From the NCBI GenBank assembly GCA_023053545.1, contig JAKZAN010000005.1, positions 3,224,001-3,288,000 of the forward strand: a stretch of DNA of 64,000 nt. The letters run 5' to 3'. The first letter of the stretch is position 1; each line of letters begins with the position of its first letter. A program made the position numbers and the translations under genes. The DNA comes from Lepidurus packardi (Eukaryota; Arthropoda; Branchiopoda; Notostraca; Triopsidae). Positions 35,101 through 48,500 of this stretch are shown here, in pieces. The notes beneath the pieces were generated by a model. That model ran no database searches. It saw only the letters and a program-made list of their open reading frames with translations, and was not told where the DNA came from.

Positions 35101-38100
35101 GGTCAGTTTCTGGAGTTCTTCTTGGCCTTTGCGAACTTCTGACTCAATACCACTGCTAATTAGCTTGGAAATATTCCTGGCCATATTCCCCACATTAGGC
35201 AGCTTAAAAAGAAAAACGCCGAAATATTATTGGTCTGAATTGAATTCCTTCGTCACATCGAATTTTGGCACCAAACTGTCATTCACATCATGCTATTAGA
35301 TCATGCTGTCGACATTCTCCGTCTCAATTCGATATATTTGATCGCGTTGAGCACCCCACATGCGTTACACTAAGGTGAACGAGACAGCGTGGTGCCAAAA
35401 GTGCGTTATAATGAAGTTATGAGGTTCACAGCTTCGCTCTTGCCTACCTGGGGCATGTAAACGTCTAAAAACTGCCGCAAAAACCATCCGCCATGATTGG
35501 GTTAGGATTTTATTGATTGGGTTGATTAGGGTTGATTGGGATAAAGCAAAGTGTTAGTACATAATCCAGATCACCCTTTTAAATCAATTAAAATCAGTAT
35601 AAGTTACACCAAATACTACAAAAATATTAACTTCGCCATGGGAGTTATAATAACAAAGTATCTCGATCCAAACTTCTCCTTACCTCTTGGAACGGGATGT
35701 TTACAGCCAGGAAATCGACATCGTTGTTATGTTGCGTTTGAAAATCCGTACACGCTTGGACGGAACTACATTGTTGAAGCAAAAATAGCAAATTTTCTCG
35801 CACTTGGGCTAAACCGGCTTGGAGTTGGCTTGCGTTTTGCTCCAGGATTTGAGTGTCCGACGCAACGCTTTCCAAATCTTGGCGGACTTCCGACAACCTT
35901 GAAGCAATGGATGTCAAGTTCTCCACAGATAGTGCCTGGGAAACGCGACCTAATTCCTGCACTAATACTCGCCCGCTCTCTGCAACAAAGATCCATAGAA
36001 ATAGTACATTAAAAAGAATCTAAAGCCAAAGCTGAACTAAATTTCATTTTGAACTTGCAATATTTCAAGACCCGTAAAAGCCACGCTTGACAGTTGTTAA
36101 AATATCCAACTCGAGCTACGACGAGCCGAGATGTCTGCTTCCCTAATCAACTTTAACAATTATCGGCTCCTTTTTCTCATCTCGAGCTAACCTTCCTTTT
36201 TTCTTTTGGCGCAGTGCTTAATTAGCTGCTTAACGGCCTCACAGTTGGGAGCTATGAACGTCGACATAGTAAATAGCCGGAAACAAAATCGATCTTCGAT
36301 TTCAGTTAATAGTGGAAACCGTTAGCACTGCGATTACCTTAAGAAAAAACTTCTAAAGACCCGTTTCTCTTCTTTTTCTAGCGTAAGCTTTAACAAGGTC
36401 CCAACGCTTACCGCACGAACGCTCAACGCTTACCGTTTAGAGCTTGGTTGAGTACAGCTTCCAGCTCTTGGTAATTAGTGACCAGCAAATGGCGATAGTC
36501 CTAAGAGAGTAAAATTGCAGAGTAAAGGTTATAACAACGGAACCTATCAAATAACGGAATTTTCTTAAATTCTTACGGCACGCGTAGTATTCATAAACGT
36601 GATCACGTCTTCGGCCGAGTTCTTGAGCTGGCTAGGAAAATTATTGACTCCGTCATCCACGTTGGCATTCGAAACAAAGGCACAAATGACGCCAAACCTG
36701 TAATAGACACATTTTCTAAAAATATGCTTACAATATCGAACCTATAGAGAAAAGCTGATCTCGCCTTTAGGGAAGTTTATCAATTTTATGCGTATGAAGA
36801 AAACGCGATGGATTTGTTGAGACTGAGTTTTGTAAGATCAAGTATGGATTAAAGCAAGGTTAATTGATACTCCAAAGGCTGAAACTTGAGAACCAAGGAA
36901 AAGATGACGCAAAGACGACGAGCTGACGGTTTCTTACGTGATTAGAATAAGGATAATGCCCAAGAAGACTCCAAGTGTAGCACGCTTGCAAGGGTCTCGT
37001 TTCTTGTCGAATGGATCCGTGGTAGCTCCGCATCTTCCAAAACAACGACAGCAACAGAAGAAAAATCCTACGATGGGTAGAATGACAGCCAACACGACAC
37101 CTATACCGCCCACAATGGCAATGCCTAGATAGAATTCTAGCAAAACGTTCCACTTGTCGCGAAATTCCTTCACCAACTCTTCCAAGCTGTCGCCCACATG
37201 AACTCCTACAAAGAACGAACAAAGAACAATTATCAAAAGTAATTAGTCAACCGTCTGAATATAAGATGTAAAAAATAAACACGAAACTTTCTCAAACTGA
37301 ATTTTTATATACGGAATCTGTTGTCTCGTTTTCTTCCTACTTCATTATGGAATTCATCAAGTTAGCTAAGAAAAAACAATCCAACGTTCCTCGTCACCCT
37401 CGATGCGACTGCGATGTGTCGTGTTGCCCCGCGCAATTCCCTTATGTACTCCAAATGTACAAGATATGGTACAACTCACGCAATTATCGACTGAAACCAG
37501 GTTTCATTTTTCCCTACAAATTACGACAAAAGCCAACAATACTTCCCCGGCAACGCTACTTAGTACCAGCTCTACTGCTTCCATTTGCCAACGTAACGAT
37601 ATAAAAGCCGTTATTCTGAACTTCCTGTCTTGAGGCAAATCATAATACTGTCACGCTCTAAATTTGCAAACGGTTGTATTCTGCAAGACGAGGGTAGTTC
37701 GTTGAAAATGGTGGGTTCTTAACGTTATGTATTTAAAAGCTCTAAGTAAGTGGGCTTTTCTAAGAGATTCGTCTTTAAAATGGGTACAGTGTTCATTGGT
37801 AGAATGCTCAATTATTCTTAGAATTCACACACTAGCCCACTTTCGCACATAAGTGCCTTGAAGTCTAACAACCAACTCTCCAACACACGACTCGAAGTAT
37901 GGACTAAACGCCCACCCCTTTTATACACCACAAGGGCCCCCTCGTTCCCCGCTAGAATGTCAATTAACCAGAGCATGGCGCCAGGTTACTTGAGACGCCG
38001 GACGGAGGTTTTCGGGTGTCCTATGCTAAGCTACATCGCAACATGCAAAGCTTGCTGGATCCCACGCTACAACTCGATGCCTCGTCAGCACATCTTACAA

Positions 38101-40047
38101 TCGGAGAAAGCTGACTACGCATTGAAACATGTCGTAGGACGCTGATCATGCACAAATTTAGCAATGACCTATCTAGGCCGTAATAATTTGCTAATTGTTA
38201 GCAGTTTCGATGGGCTACACGCCCTCACCTTTTCTCGTTTAATCTATCGTATTCAGTAAGGGGGTTAACATCGCGAAAAAAATACCAAGTAATAAAACAA
38301 AAAAAAGAACACTGGCAGTTTTACGTCTTTTTATACCTTTTCTCTTAACAAGGACCCTGGGTGCCTACGAAACCTTCCCTTGAGAAAGATTATCCCACAA
38401 ATATGGAAGATGTCGTGTTGCCGGCATGCATAAAACATGTCCCGCCTCCCGCGACCATTTACTCGACTTTATTCTTGAAACAAAAGACCGAGAGCGAAGA
38501 AACGCCGAAAAAAAGGAGAACGAGGATCCCAAGTTGGGCAGCGCACGCCACACAATTGTCTGTCTTCCCCCCCCCCCCCCCCCTCGGATTTCCTTTGTCT
38601 TTAAAGTCTTGGTTCATTTCGCTCACTCTGCCCTTACTCTAATCCGTTTCTCTCCTATGCAAATTCCTGCTTTTCCTCATTTGCTCCCTTTTCGCAGCTC
38701 CCCAAACAACGCAATATCCGTCTTGTTAACATCAGTAGGAAAACCTAAAAAAGAACGAGCATGAGTCAACAATCTATCCGGTTTTTGCGGTTCGGTGTCA
38801 GGATGTACCAACCAACGAGTGTTTTACCTTTCATCGCCAGGGAGGTTTAAGGATCCTAGGTGCGGCCCCATGTACCCGGCACGTCCCTTTCTCGCAATAG
38901 CGCCGAGTAAACTAACTAAAAACTTCTACCTTATCATGGCCGAAACGTAGCGAGAAACAGCAGAGTATCAAGATCAATGACCCAGCGAGGCCTTGGAGCT
39001 CTGCTAAGTCACATTAGGCAGAGTGAAGATAATGCCAGCACGTTTCATTTTCTAAAAAGTGGTGGGATGGGATATGGTGGGGCTGCGAGTTTTCAACAGG
39101 TGCACTAAAGTATGGCCATTATGAGAGAAGAACAGGGTCGTATGCGCTAAAGGCATGAGAAATGAAAATGAACAACCCTGGCCATGGCATTGCACCCGCA
39201 CGCATTTCCACGTTTCGCTTTCGTCGTCCGCCTCCTTACGATAGGCCAGCACTGTCTCTTATGTCTTGTACACAAAGCTCGAGCAGCCATGCGGGTCCAG
39301 TTAATTGATCCCTTATGCTTCCATTAACTTTGGAATCGCAAAGAAAAACGTAATCAGATCACGTGAAAGTAGAGGATTCAGGCTCTGCTCTTTCTGTCTG
39401 ACTCTTACTCTTTCTGTACTCCAGAAATTCATGCGTACAACTTTCTTAGCTAACTAGGTAACCCAAGCTTGCAGTGTCACATGCGCAGCTAAAATGCATG
39501 AAAATCAAAGTTCTCTATAACGGGAGCCAAAACGTTCTCCTATAAAGATCTCTCACTTCTCAAAATCCGAGTGGCAAGGAAACGAGAGAGAGATACATCA
39601 AGCTTCTTTGAAAGTCAGATGGCGAAGACAAACGCTAAAGCGATGCTTACCGTCTGGTAGAGCCATGCCGGGTTGGATCAGATGGATGAAAAACGTCACG
39701 ATCATGTAAAGATGCTCCATGCCACGAGCGTTCCATTTGGGCGGGGGATGGTACTCGCTTGGTAGGGATTCTCTGATCTCGCTGAAGGGAATCTGCGTGG
39801 GTATCAAACGAGGAGCAGCCAAGGCTTCCGCCGCTGATGTATTATTCAAATTAGGGTGATATGTCGTTATTTCCGTAACGTCCCATGCCCACGTCGGTGT
39901 TGTTTTGTCGCTAAATGAATGCGAATTGTCGGACGGAGTTGCTGTGTCAACCGAAATATAATGATCATGTTCGACTTCTAAGCCGTCAAGGACTGTACAC
40001 GTGGCCAGACTGGCCAAGCAGGCAAACGTTATCCACAACCACAACAT
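32135..40047 (-). CDS. Prominin (CD133 family) pentaspan membrane glycoprotein
   Basis: Prominins bind cholesterol and shape plasma-membrane protrusions and photoreceptor membranes. Exons 5' to 3' (long form): 40047-39651, 37205-36938, 36697-36577, 36500-36434, 35979-35684, 35202-35037, 34946-34814, 34731-34579, 34486-34018, 33959-33870, 33795-33568, 33512-33354, 33295-33174, 33001-32945, 32694-32482, 32303-32135; 1035 residues. The start is the ATG before a hydrophobic signal peptide (MLWLWITFACLA). Five membrane segments are interrupted by two large extracellular loops rich in N-x-S/T sites. The first cytoplasmic loop has the Cys-rich GFFFCCCRCFGRCG signature, the second FGLMFGCCCKRP. Exon 13 can be read through to a stop at 33170-33172, giving a short tail, or spliced at 33173 into three more in-frame exons. 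The long tail ends in RPPPYYYPGPA, containing a PPPY WW-domain ligand. Intron 1 is about 2.4 kb. Confidence 0.9.
37206..39650 (-). other. Large first intron of the prominin gene
   Basis: About 2.4 kb without recognised exons. It contains a run of 17 C at 38567-38583 and an E-box palindrome (TCACGTGA) near 39358. Open frames in it (up to 112 codons at 38426-38764) overlap each other in several frames and look like noise. Confidence 0.5.
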
Positions 40048-42516
40048 CTCACTTCCACTCTCAAGTCCGAGTGAAGCAAACCAAAACCACTGAATTAGTT
40101 TCTGTCTTCTCACTTTGTTAGATTCCCTGGGTTTTGAAGGTACGTAGGCCAACCTAGGTGTTTCCTGCTTTGTTCCACTAAAACGAAACAAGACATGACA
40201 TTACTTTTCAGATTGACACACTGTAACATTGGAATGAATACAAAGGTAGGCGAAGGAAAGCGAAATGACACAATTTGATTACGTGTCTAGTGGTAATAAC
40301 TAGGTGACATAAGGGTGGGTGGAACAATTTTGTGAAGTGCTCAAAGATGAACTGGGAAATACCAAGAGCATTCAAATAGCGCAAAGGGAGCGCTAAAAGT
40401 GCTCTAATTTTACGATCAAGACAATGCACAATGGCACTATGCAAGAGGACGAACTCTCGTTTGCCTTCACGGTTCCCTGCAATGCAGGAAGTTCTTTGAA
40501 TAACAAACGCAAAATTCCTACCGAAACTACAAGGAAGGTAATTTCTCCCCAACCCTCCTACACTTCATAAGTCCCATAAAGGTCAAATCGACTCCAGAAA
40601 AGACGGAGAGAGAGAAAAGAGAGAAGGGAACCGTTATATTCGCGCCAATGCCCTATTGAATTTCTGGGATATTTCACGCTCGGCTAAGTCATGTAGGTGA
40701 AACTTTTTTCCATTTCCTTCCGAGGCAAGACATGCACCAAGTTCAAGAGAGCTAAGAGCTCAACCACTCCAACGCACTAGCGAATGTGACACACGCGTTG
40801 TTACTTACACTTATTGAAAGTAATTACACCGGAATCCAAAACTATTTTTAATTCAATATAGTTTCGGAGTTCACTTTTGAAAAAGAAATAAACAAAACAA
40901 GCTGGGATTTCCCACTTGACTCCTAAGTGCAGCTAGAGGCTTGAATGACAAAGTGGGAGACTTAGAAGCCATAGAAGCAAGGAAACGAGGAAAGTTGCTG
41001 AAATTTTAGAACATAAAGTCTCATACGCTTGCCTTACTACTTTCAAGTAGTCTGTTTCTCTAGTCGATTTTTAGACAATTTCTCCTGGAAAGGAAATACC
41101 ACCCAAAATGACCATGTAAATGAGGGGACACCACGCACTGCTTCCCGAACCGTTTCAGAAACTGAAAACCCTGAAGGTTATCTTGCCCAAGCCTAAAGAA
41201 AAGTTTCTTGCTGGAGACCTTTTCCGCCTTTCCCATTTCCCCCCCGCAAGAAACTTGGCTCTGGCCCCCGCACAGGATTTTCGATTGAAACCGCAGCTTT
41301 TTCATAGTTAGTTATTACGCCATGATTACGTCCTGTGTTTCGCGATAACTTTTGGGTGCGAAGAATGAAATGTATTATAACAGATCTTCAAATGCAGCAA
41401 CTGGAAGGGAAAGTAATTAACCAACCTAGTTCATTGCCACGGCGCCCGAAAGAAACCAGTTTTTTAGACGGAATAAAACGAACAGCTTAAAAGTGGCCAT
41501 GATTCATTGTTGACGTCACACGATCCGAAAAGATTAACCAATGGGCATTTGCTTTTATATTGAGCATATTTGTTTGAACAAAGAAGATTTTTTGATTACC
41601 AGTGCATCATCAACAACGAAATGTGATATTTAAAACTTCTGCCTACAGGAATCACGTTATATGTACTACATGTACCGTGTCTGATACATAACTTTGGATC
41701 GTTGTTTGTCCTGATTTCATACGTAAGAACGATAATGCAAAGCTCAGCAACGTTAAATAAGGTTCAGATTTTAAAAAAAATTACCTTTACCTTACCTTTG
41801 GCTAGGACGGATTAACTTTCAGCAACAATGAAACACGAACAAGGATCATTGCACTTCTTCCCACTACCAAATCCTAACAAGAATGAATATGTGATGATTG
41901 CCTTCCTGGAGGTGGGACAAAACTGGACTTGCAGCCGCCAACCGTCAAAATCACGCAGCATGAAAAACAAACCAAATAAGCAGCATACGCCATCTAGGAT
42001 GCTTTTGCTTTAACAAATGACACCCATTAATTGGCAACCATTTGATTTTGGATACGGTACCCTTTCGTGGGTTCAAGTATTCGTACAATAAAAAAAAAAT
42101 TAGTAAACAAAATAAAAAACCAGTCGATTTGATTAGCTCCCAACACCGTGGATTTCTGTACAATGTACAATACACAAAAATTACACACCAACTTAATACA
42201 AAATTAACTAGGGGACGGAATGAGTTTTGAGGGATTATAATAACATGGAAAGGAACCAATTAGAATATGCTGGGATCAGATATTGTCTAAAAAGTAAAAA
42301 GTATTTCTTTGGATTTCGGTGTAGGAAAAACACTAGACACTTTCTACGGACCAGATACTATGGAAGATGGAGTAAGGCTTTTGAAAGCACCCGTGCGTCG
42401 TAATTTAATCGTTGCAAAGACATTATCCCTGAAAGATAAAGAGTTAAAGAAAGATAAAGAAAGAGAAAGACAATAGAGAGGAAAAGCATTAAAATATCAA
42501 TGAAAAATAAAGCGAT
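40048..42516. other. Prominin promoter region and BAIAP2-like 3' flank
   Basis: No gene recognised. Near 42432-42476 there is a purine-rich stretch made of GATAAAGA/AAAGAGAAAGA variants. Frames of up to 114 codons (40208-40552 minus) lack any domain signature. Confidence 0.4.
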
Positions 42517-45500
42517 CTAGAGCCGGGTGGTAGTGACCTGATGATTTGAGCTGACGGACACATCGAACCCCCATAAATCATACCACGGGCCACACATATT
42601 TCCTGTCGTCTCGGACCGTTGATCTAAAGCGGACCCGCTTAAAGCAGAATGCAATCTTTCTTGCAATCGTTTCCCGTACGCTAAGAGTCCTTCTTCGTCA
42701 CTCGTCGAGATACTTTCTACGGGAGTGGTTTCACCGGAATTGCCAATGTCTTCATTACCGTCTTCTTCAGATTCCGCACGTTTAGAGGGGGACAGCCCAT
42801 CTACGTGGGTGCTCGTCAGACTGGGGTCGTCTTTTTGGGATAAGATTGCACTTTCATTGGGGGTGGAGGATATCAGCGTAATCTTGTTATCCATTACATG
42901 TATTTGCAGTGCATATCCTGGCTCTGAAATGGTTTCGTGGTCCAAGGAAAAGGACACATGGTGCGTCGTTAGAGCTGCTGAAGACATACAAGCACTCTCA
43001 CTGCTATTGTTACTGTGTTTCCGTATCAAGGGCGGCGGTGGACTGGAGTTGGAATCGGATCGATGGACTATAGCACTGCTTGATTTGCTCCGAGGCAGCG
43101 TATGCGGCAAATGCTGAGTTTCGTGCCTTTTTCCCGCTTCTTCCGTTTTCAATATTGGTGTGTTCCTGTCCACTTTGTGACACAGTGATCGGCGGACGAC
43201 AGAGTGTGAATGCAGCGAAGCAAGTTTCAATTTAGTCCGTTGTTGGTAGTCTAAATTATGTTCTTTGGATCGCTGAATTGTTTCATTTCCGTAGCCGTTT
43301 GCTTTGCGAGTCAAAACAGGCGTCAGGAACGGCAAAGTCGGCGGTAAAGACGGCAGCATAGGCAATAAGGCGGATGACGTTACTGATTCCGTCTCGGTAG
43401 TATAATCCGTGTCTTGATTGGAGGTAGACCGTGGTGTGGGAGGCAAACGACGTTTGGCTGGTTCCAAAATAGACGGCCGAGGAGGATCGGGTAAAGACAA
43501 TTTAGGCCTCCAACCCACATACAGTGGAACTAGGGATTCATGTTTCCACAAGCTGTCGTGGGTATTACTGGAAGTGAGCGCATCCAAGCCCGAATCCTTC
43601 GATTTGCTTCTCCAGGCGGTTTTAAATCTCAGAAACACGGGCCGGGATTTGGCAACGAAATTGGCTGAAGAGTTTTCCTTGGCAAAGAGTCGAGAAGTAG
43701 TTTTCTTTTCATCACTCTTAGCTTCGCAGCACGCCCAACTAGAGCGGTATTCGTTTCTGCCTCTCACGCGCTGTCGCTCAGTTGGAGGGGGCGGGCGAGT
43801 TAAAGTGGCAATGTGATCCAACGCTACATTTGAAGCGTTCGCCTTGGTGCTCCGTTGCGTAATTCGCCCTAAAGTCATTGTCGTGGATGTAGGGCTGTTC
43901 TGGCTTTGCAGTAGTTGCTCGTGTTGTTCCACATCGGCTTGCAATTCTAGCGCTGACTTGTATAAAAGCCAACCCCGGACTGCTTTTTCTGTATTTCCAT
44001 CCGATGGCGCCAAAAGCAGATCAGCTCTCAGGGACCTCGTACCATTCCTTTCCGTACCATGGAATTTTAAAAGTACAATTTCTCGTTTTCGTGAAAATCC
44101 TGCACCAGTGAAATTCCTGTCCCCAGTAGCTCAGATCACCACCACCGTTCATGCTCTATGTACCCTTTCTTTATTTACAAATAAGTAGAAGAAAAAGTAA
44201 ACAAAGAAATACCTAGGTGCATCTTCATCGGAATAGTCGGCTTCAGGCTGAGGCGGAGCAGCGTTACCGCCGTCGTTACTGAATCCACTATCGTTGCTGG
44301 ACCGCAGACTGAGACTGGTGTTGGCCACACCGCCTTGTATGCTTAACATGGACGCAGGACCTGTTTGGGATAGTATAGTAGACGAACTATGGGTCGTAGG
44401 AACTGGTAAGCGGGGAGGAGGAGGAGGCGGGGCGATGGAAGGACGAGAAGGGGTATCTGAAGGCGAGTTTAAGCCAGCAGATAAGGGGGTAAAGGGGGAG
44501 CTGGGGGTGGAGCTTTGTGTTGTCGTGGAGGTGGGCGCAATAACAAGTCTGTCTGCAAATGCCGAACGCGACTTCCGAAGCTGTAAATATGAAAAATGAG
44601 ACAAATAAATTGGTCACTCCTTTTTATAATGGATTTGCTGTTGGTAACGAAGTAAGAATAGCAATACTGTGTAGGAATTTTACGCAAATGTGATCGTACA
44701 AATGTTAAATAACATAAAGATTGCAGATACATAAAAACGAAGGCAATACTTTATTAAGAGGAGCTGTGGGTCGGATGACTATAGGGTCCATTAGGAAGCT
44801 GACAGGGCGTGGCTTAGTGCTACCGGGATGTTCTTGGATACGAGGTAATGTCGAAGATTGAGCAAGAATAGTGGCTTCGGAATTAGTAGTACTGGCTGCT
44901 GAACTAATGTGATCTTCAGCACTGGCAAGTTGAGCAACGCTTAGAGAGCCTACATTTGACCTCAACCCGAGACTACATACACGCGTCATAAACAAGAAAA
45001 AACAAACCCAGTAAATCAAGCTATGTACGCTCTAACAAAGTAAGCTATCTTGTAACAATAAAAAAACATACCCTGAATCTCCGTCCGTATCTTCAAACTC
45101 GGTGTAGGCTACGGGAAACCATCCCCTTTTTCCCGTCCGTGAGTTTTCTCCATACTGCCAGCCTTTGCTCTTCTCTCCTAAAGTATAACAAGTACTTATA
45201 ACATGAGGAACACATAGATCAGACCAAATTTACCTAAAAGCGTGATGAGGTCTCCCTCCAAAAAGCTGAGTTGGTTTTCACCACTTGACAAGTATGCATA
45301 TAAAGCTCGGGCTGAGCCTCGGCTGGGTAAAGCGATGGATTTGGGTCTGGATAAGGAACTTATTATACCCATTTCTTTTTTGTTGTTGTTTCGCAAAAAG
45401 AAAAGGAAAACCGGTGAGGACTTTGGAAAACTTTTGGACATCTTCTGCACAACTTTTCACATTTTTCTTCTTACCAGAAGGTGCACAGGAAGGCGCAGAG

Positions 45501-48500
45501 GTGGTTGTCATCAAGTTATACTCCGATTTAGCTCGATTAATGATGCGATCTGGCTGGATATGGGCGTGGCTGCTGTGATGATGAGCCAAGCTGCTGTTGA
45601 CTGCTTCATGCAAACCAAGCTGATCGTCTTCTTCATCTAAATCGTCCCCCACGCACGATGTGTCCAGACTACGTGTTTTCCGGAGCTGGGACCAAAATGA
45701 CAGCCCATCTGTATCGTCGCTTAAATTTAAAGTCCCAGGTAGCGCATATATGTTGTCGTTTAACTAAAAAAGAAGAAAGCGAAGAAGCAATAATGTGATA
45801 GAATCAGTACAGGCCTGCAATATAAGACCTCTATCTAAGATACGCAATATAAGACCCTATCTTATGAGAAACATGTTTAAAGAGCAAATTATTATTCTAG
45901 TTCGAGTCGTTACCCTGGTGTGCGTTCCCACGAGCATGTCTACGCAGTCTGGCACGGCATCTCGCGACTTGGCTGTTTCTTGCCAAACGTCCCAATATTT
46001 ATCTAACAGGGCGTGTCCTTTGAGATGATATGACGTCCAGTGTTTTGCCAGGCTGCATTGTCGTTCCAAGACAAAACCGTAGCGGCGTCTTTCTTGCAAT
46101 ATGGCCTAGATTTTTTCAAAGGAAAATATAAAATAGACGAAAGAAGAATGCTCAATGGTTGAAAAATTAACATAAACTGGGTCGTGGCAACATGAAACTT
46201 TTCTTACAATAAGAAAGCGAAGCGTTTTCCATGCAAATGCGAAAAAATAAATGCATAAAAATACGTTTTTTAAAAAAGGGTGGAGAAAATGTCTTCCTTT
46301 TGTACTTCAATAAACGAGAAAAAACTCATCCAACTTACGTTTTTCAAGCTCTGCTCACAAAAACCATCGAGCTTGGTCTTTTCTTCGTCCAACGCTTGGA
46401 GTTGCTACGGAATATTAAACTTCTGAGTTCGTAGTCCCAAAAAATGACAAAATGGATGAAAACTACTTTGATTTCCTTGTCCAGAATAGCGGAATTCCGT
46501 TGGTTCTTCCCGGTCTTGCTCTTGTTGCTCTTTTTTGCCTGGTTCGCTGCTTTTGCATAATTGTCCGCAAATTGTTTATGCTGTTGGGTAAATTTTTTCT
46601 GCTCAGCCTAAACAAAAAACGATTCGACGACCGTAAGCTCTATGCTCGAGACACGTTTAGAGAAAATAGTTGAAACATGGGGCTCGTCTATATAAAGATC
46701 CATACCTGAACGACTTTCAAGTCCTTCTCCAGGTTGGTTTCCACCGGCACCAACAAATCCACGTAAAAGGCTTTCAACTAACCGAAGAGATCACGATAAG
46801 CTTTTCAATCACGCCGTACAAAAGTAAACAGGCAAAAAAAAACAAAAAACAATAAAGTGAAATAATAAAATAAAAATCTTATTTACAGAAGAAATATTCG
46901 TATCCAAAGACTGCAACAAAGCACCAGGGAGCGACTTTTTCTCCTTGTGCTTTTAAGAGGCTTCCCCGTTTCCTAATTCGATTTACGGAACCCCTCTCAT
47001 CCAAGTTAGTCCCGTACTTTTTGCTTTCGCGTTCGTATTTACAACAGCCATGCCCACTCTAAGACCTTATTGACGTTTGCAGCACATACAAGCCAGCTTG
47101 TTACCCTACCAATTTCCCCCACTTGGAACTTATCAAAAGTTTTCCAGCCAGCCCAAAACTAGGGCAATAAATAACCATATGCTACAATTCTTAGCTATGA
47201 GCCTTCCATATGAACCTGCGGTTTTCACTACAGCAAAAAAAAAAAAAAAATCGAGCTTAAATTTAGGTTTTCTTCCTCCGCACTTGGCCTAAAATAAGCC
47301 TGACGAAAATTACTACTCAGCTAATAACAGAAATAAAAATGTAGAAAATTTTGAAAAATCTTAACAGCTTCGTACGTTATATTATTTATCGAAAACTTTG
47401 AGTAAGTTTTTCAACTCTGTGTAATGTTTGAACTATTACTGTAAGAAAAGTGGAATAAAATTAAACACTTACCATATTGAGTTGCTGGTTCTGGATTTCT
47501 TTATAAACGTCCACCATTTGCTGCAAGGACACGCCTGCCAAAACCCATAAAGGACGTGAGTATTAAAACGCTTGCCAATGCCAATCAACCAAACTTTCCC
47601 AGTCAAAGCGCAACCATTTAACATAAAAATGAGGATCTAGGGGGAACCTGAGGTTTCCGACTCAAAGTTTGCAGGGAGTTGTAAAAATAGGGCAACTCTT
47701 GCTCTCCTATAGGCACCGGAAGACACGTAATGTTGCATAGCAAAGAAATGTCTTGGGAGAACTGTCCTACATGGATCCCCATCTCCTCTGGAGATCCCCG
47801 CCGAAAGAAACGAAGGGAGCAGAAAATATTATTATGAGGTACGCGATCACATATCGCAAGTTGGGGTATACTATGGTATAGCCTCGAAACTTATTGTCTT
47901 TAGTTCCGTGGAGGTTTTTCTAAAGGAAATGCTGTCCTTGCAACTGTCAGACGTCGAAATTCTTGTCACGGCACATCTACGGACATTTCCTGGGTATCTT
48001 TACGAGCCATATTTGGCCATTACTTGGAAGCGCGCTCGAGTATGTACGTATAGCTGCTGGCGTAGAGAAGCAGTACCAAGTGTAGACGAGAACCTAAGTA
48101 GACTATACTGTACTTAATGTAGCTGAAATACGTAGGCAATGCTTCGTCTCGGTAAGAATATAGCACCAAGCCGGGTTGCCTGGTTGCAAGAACAGTCTTA
48201 CATAAGCAATTCAGTTACAAGGACAAGATTAAGTTAGCCTAGACACGACATCATCTTTTATCCTGTACGAAGACCTTCCCCTCCCCCGCTCTCACCCTTG
48301 TACATCTCACAATTGGAACTTGATACAATAATCAAGTTGCAAATAGGAAGGCTCCGTCGTGGGGCTACGTATAGTTAGAAATAGAACCAACATATAAAAT
48401 TCAATAACATAGTATAAAACCTTGAGATGTTACCAAATAGAAATACAAGTATAGTTCGAGATAAGAGTTTACAGACTGCTTGTGACATTATTTTGGTCCA

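Noticed and set aside
44941-44950. Acceptor near 44950 for BAIAP2-like exon 12
   Set aside because: It was considered when the preceding exon seemed to end one base earlier. With the correct donor (GG then GTATG) the stronger acceptor at 44973-44974, which opens exon 12 at 44972, keeps the frame.
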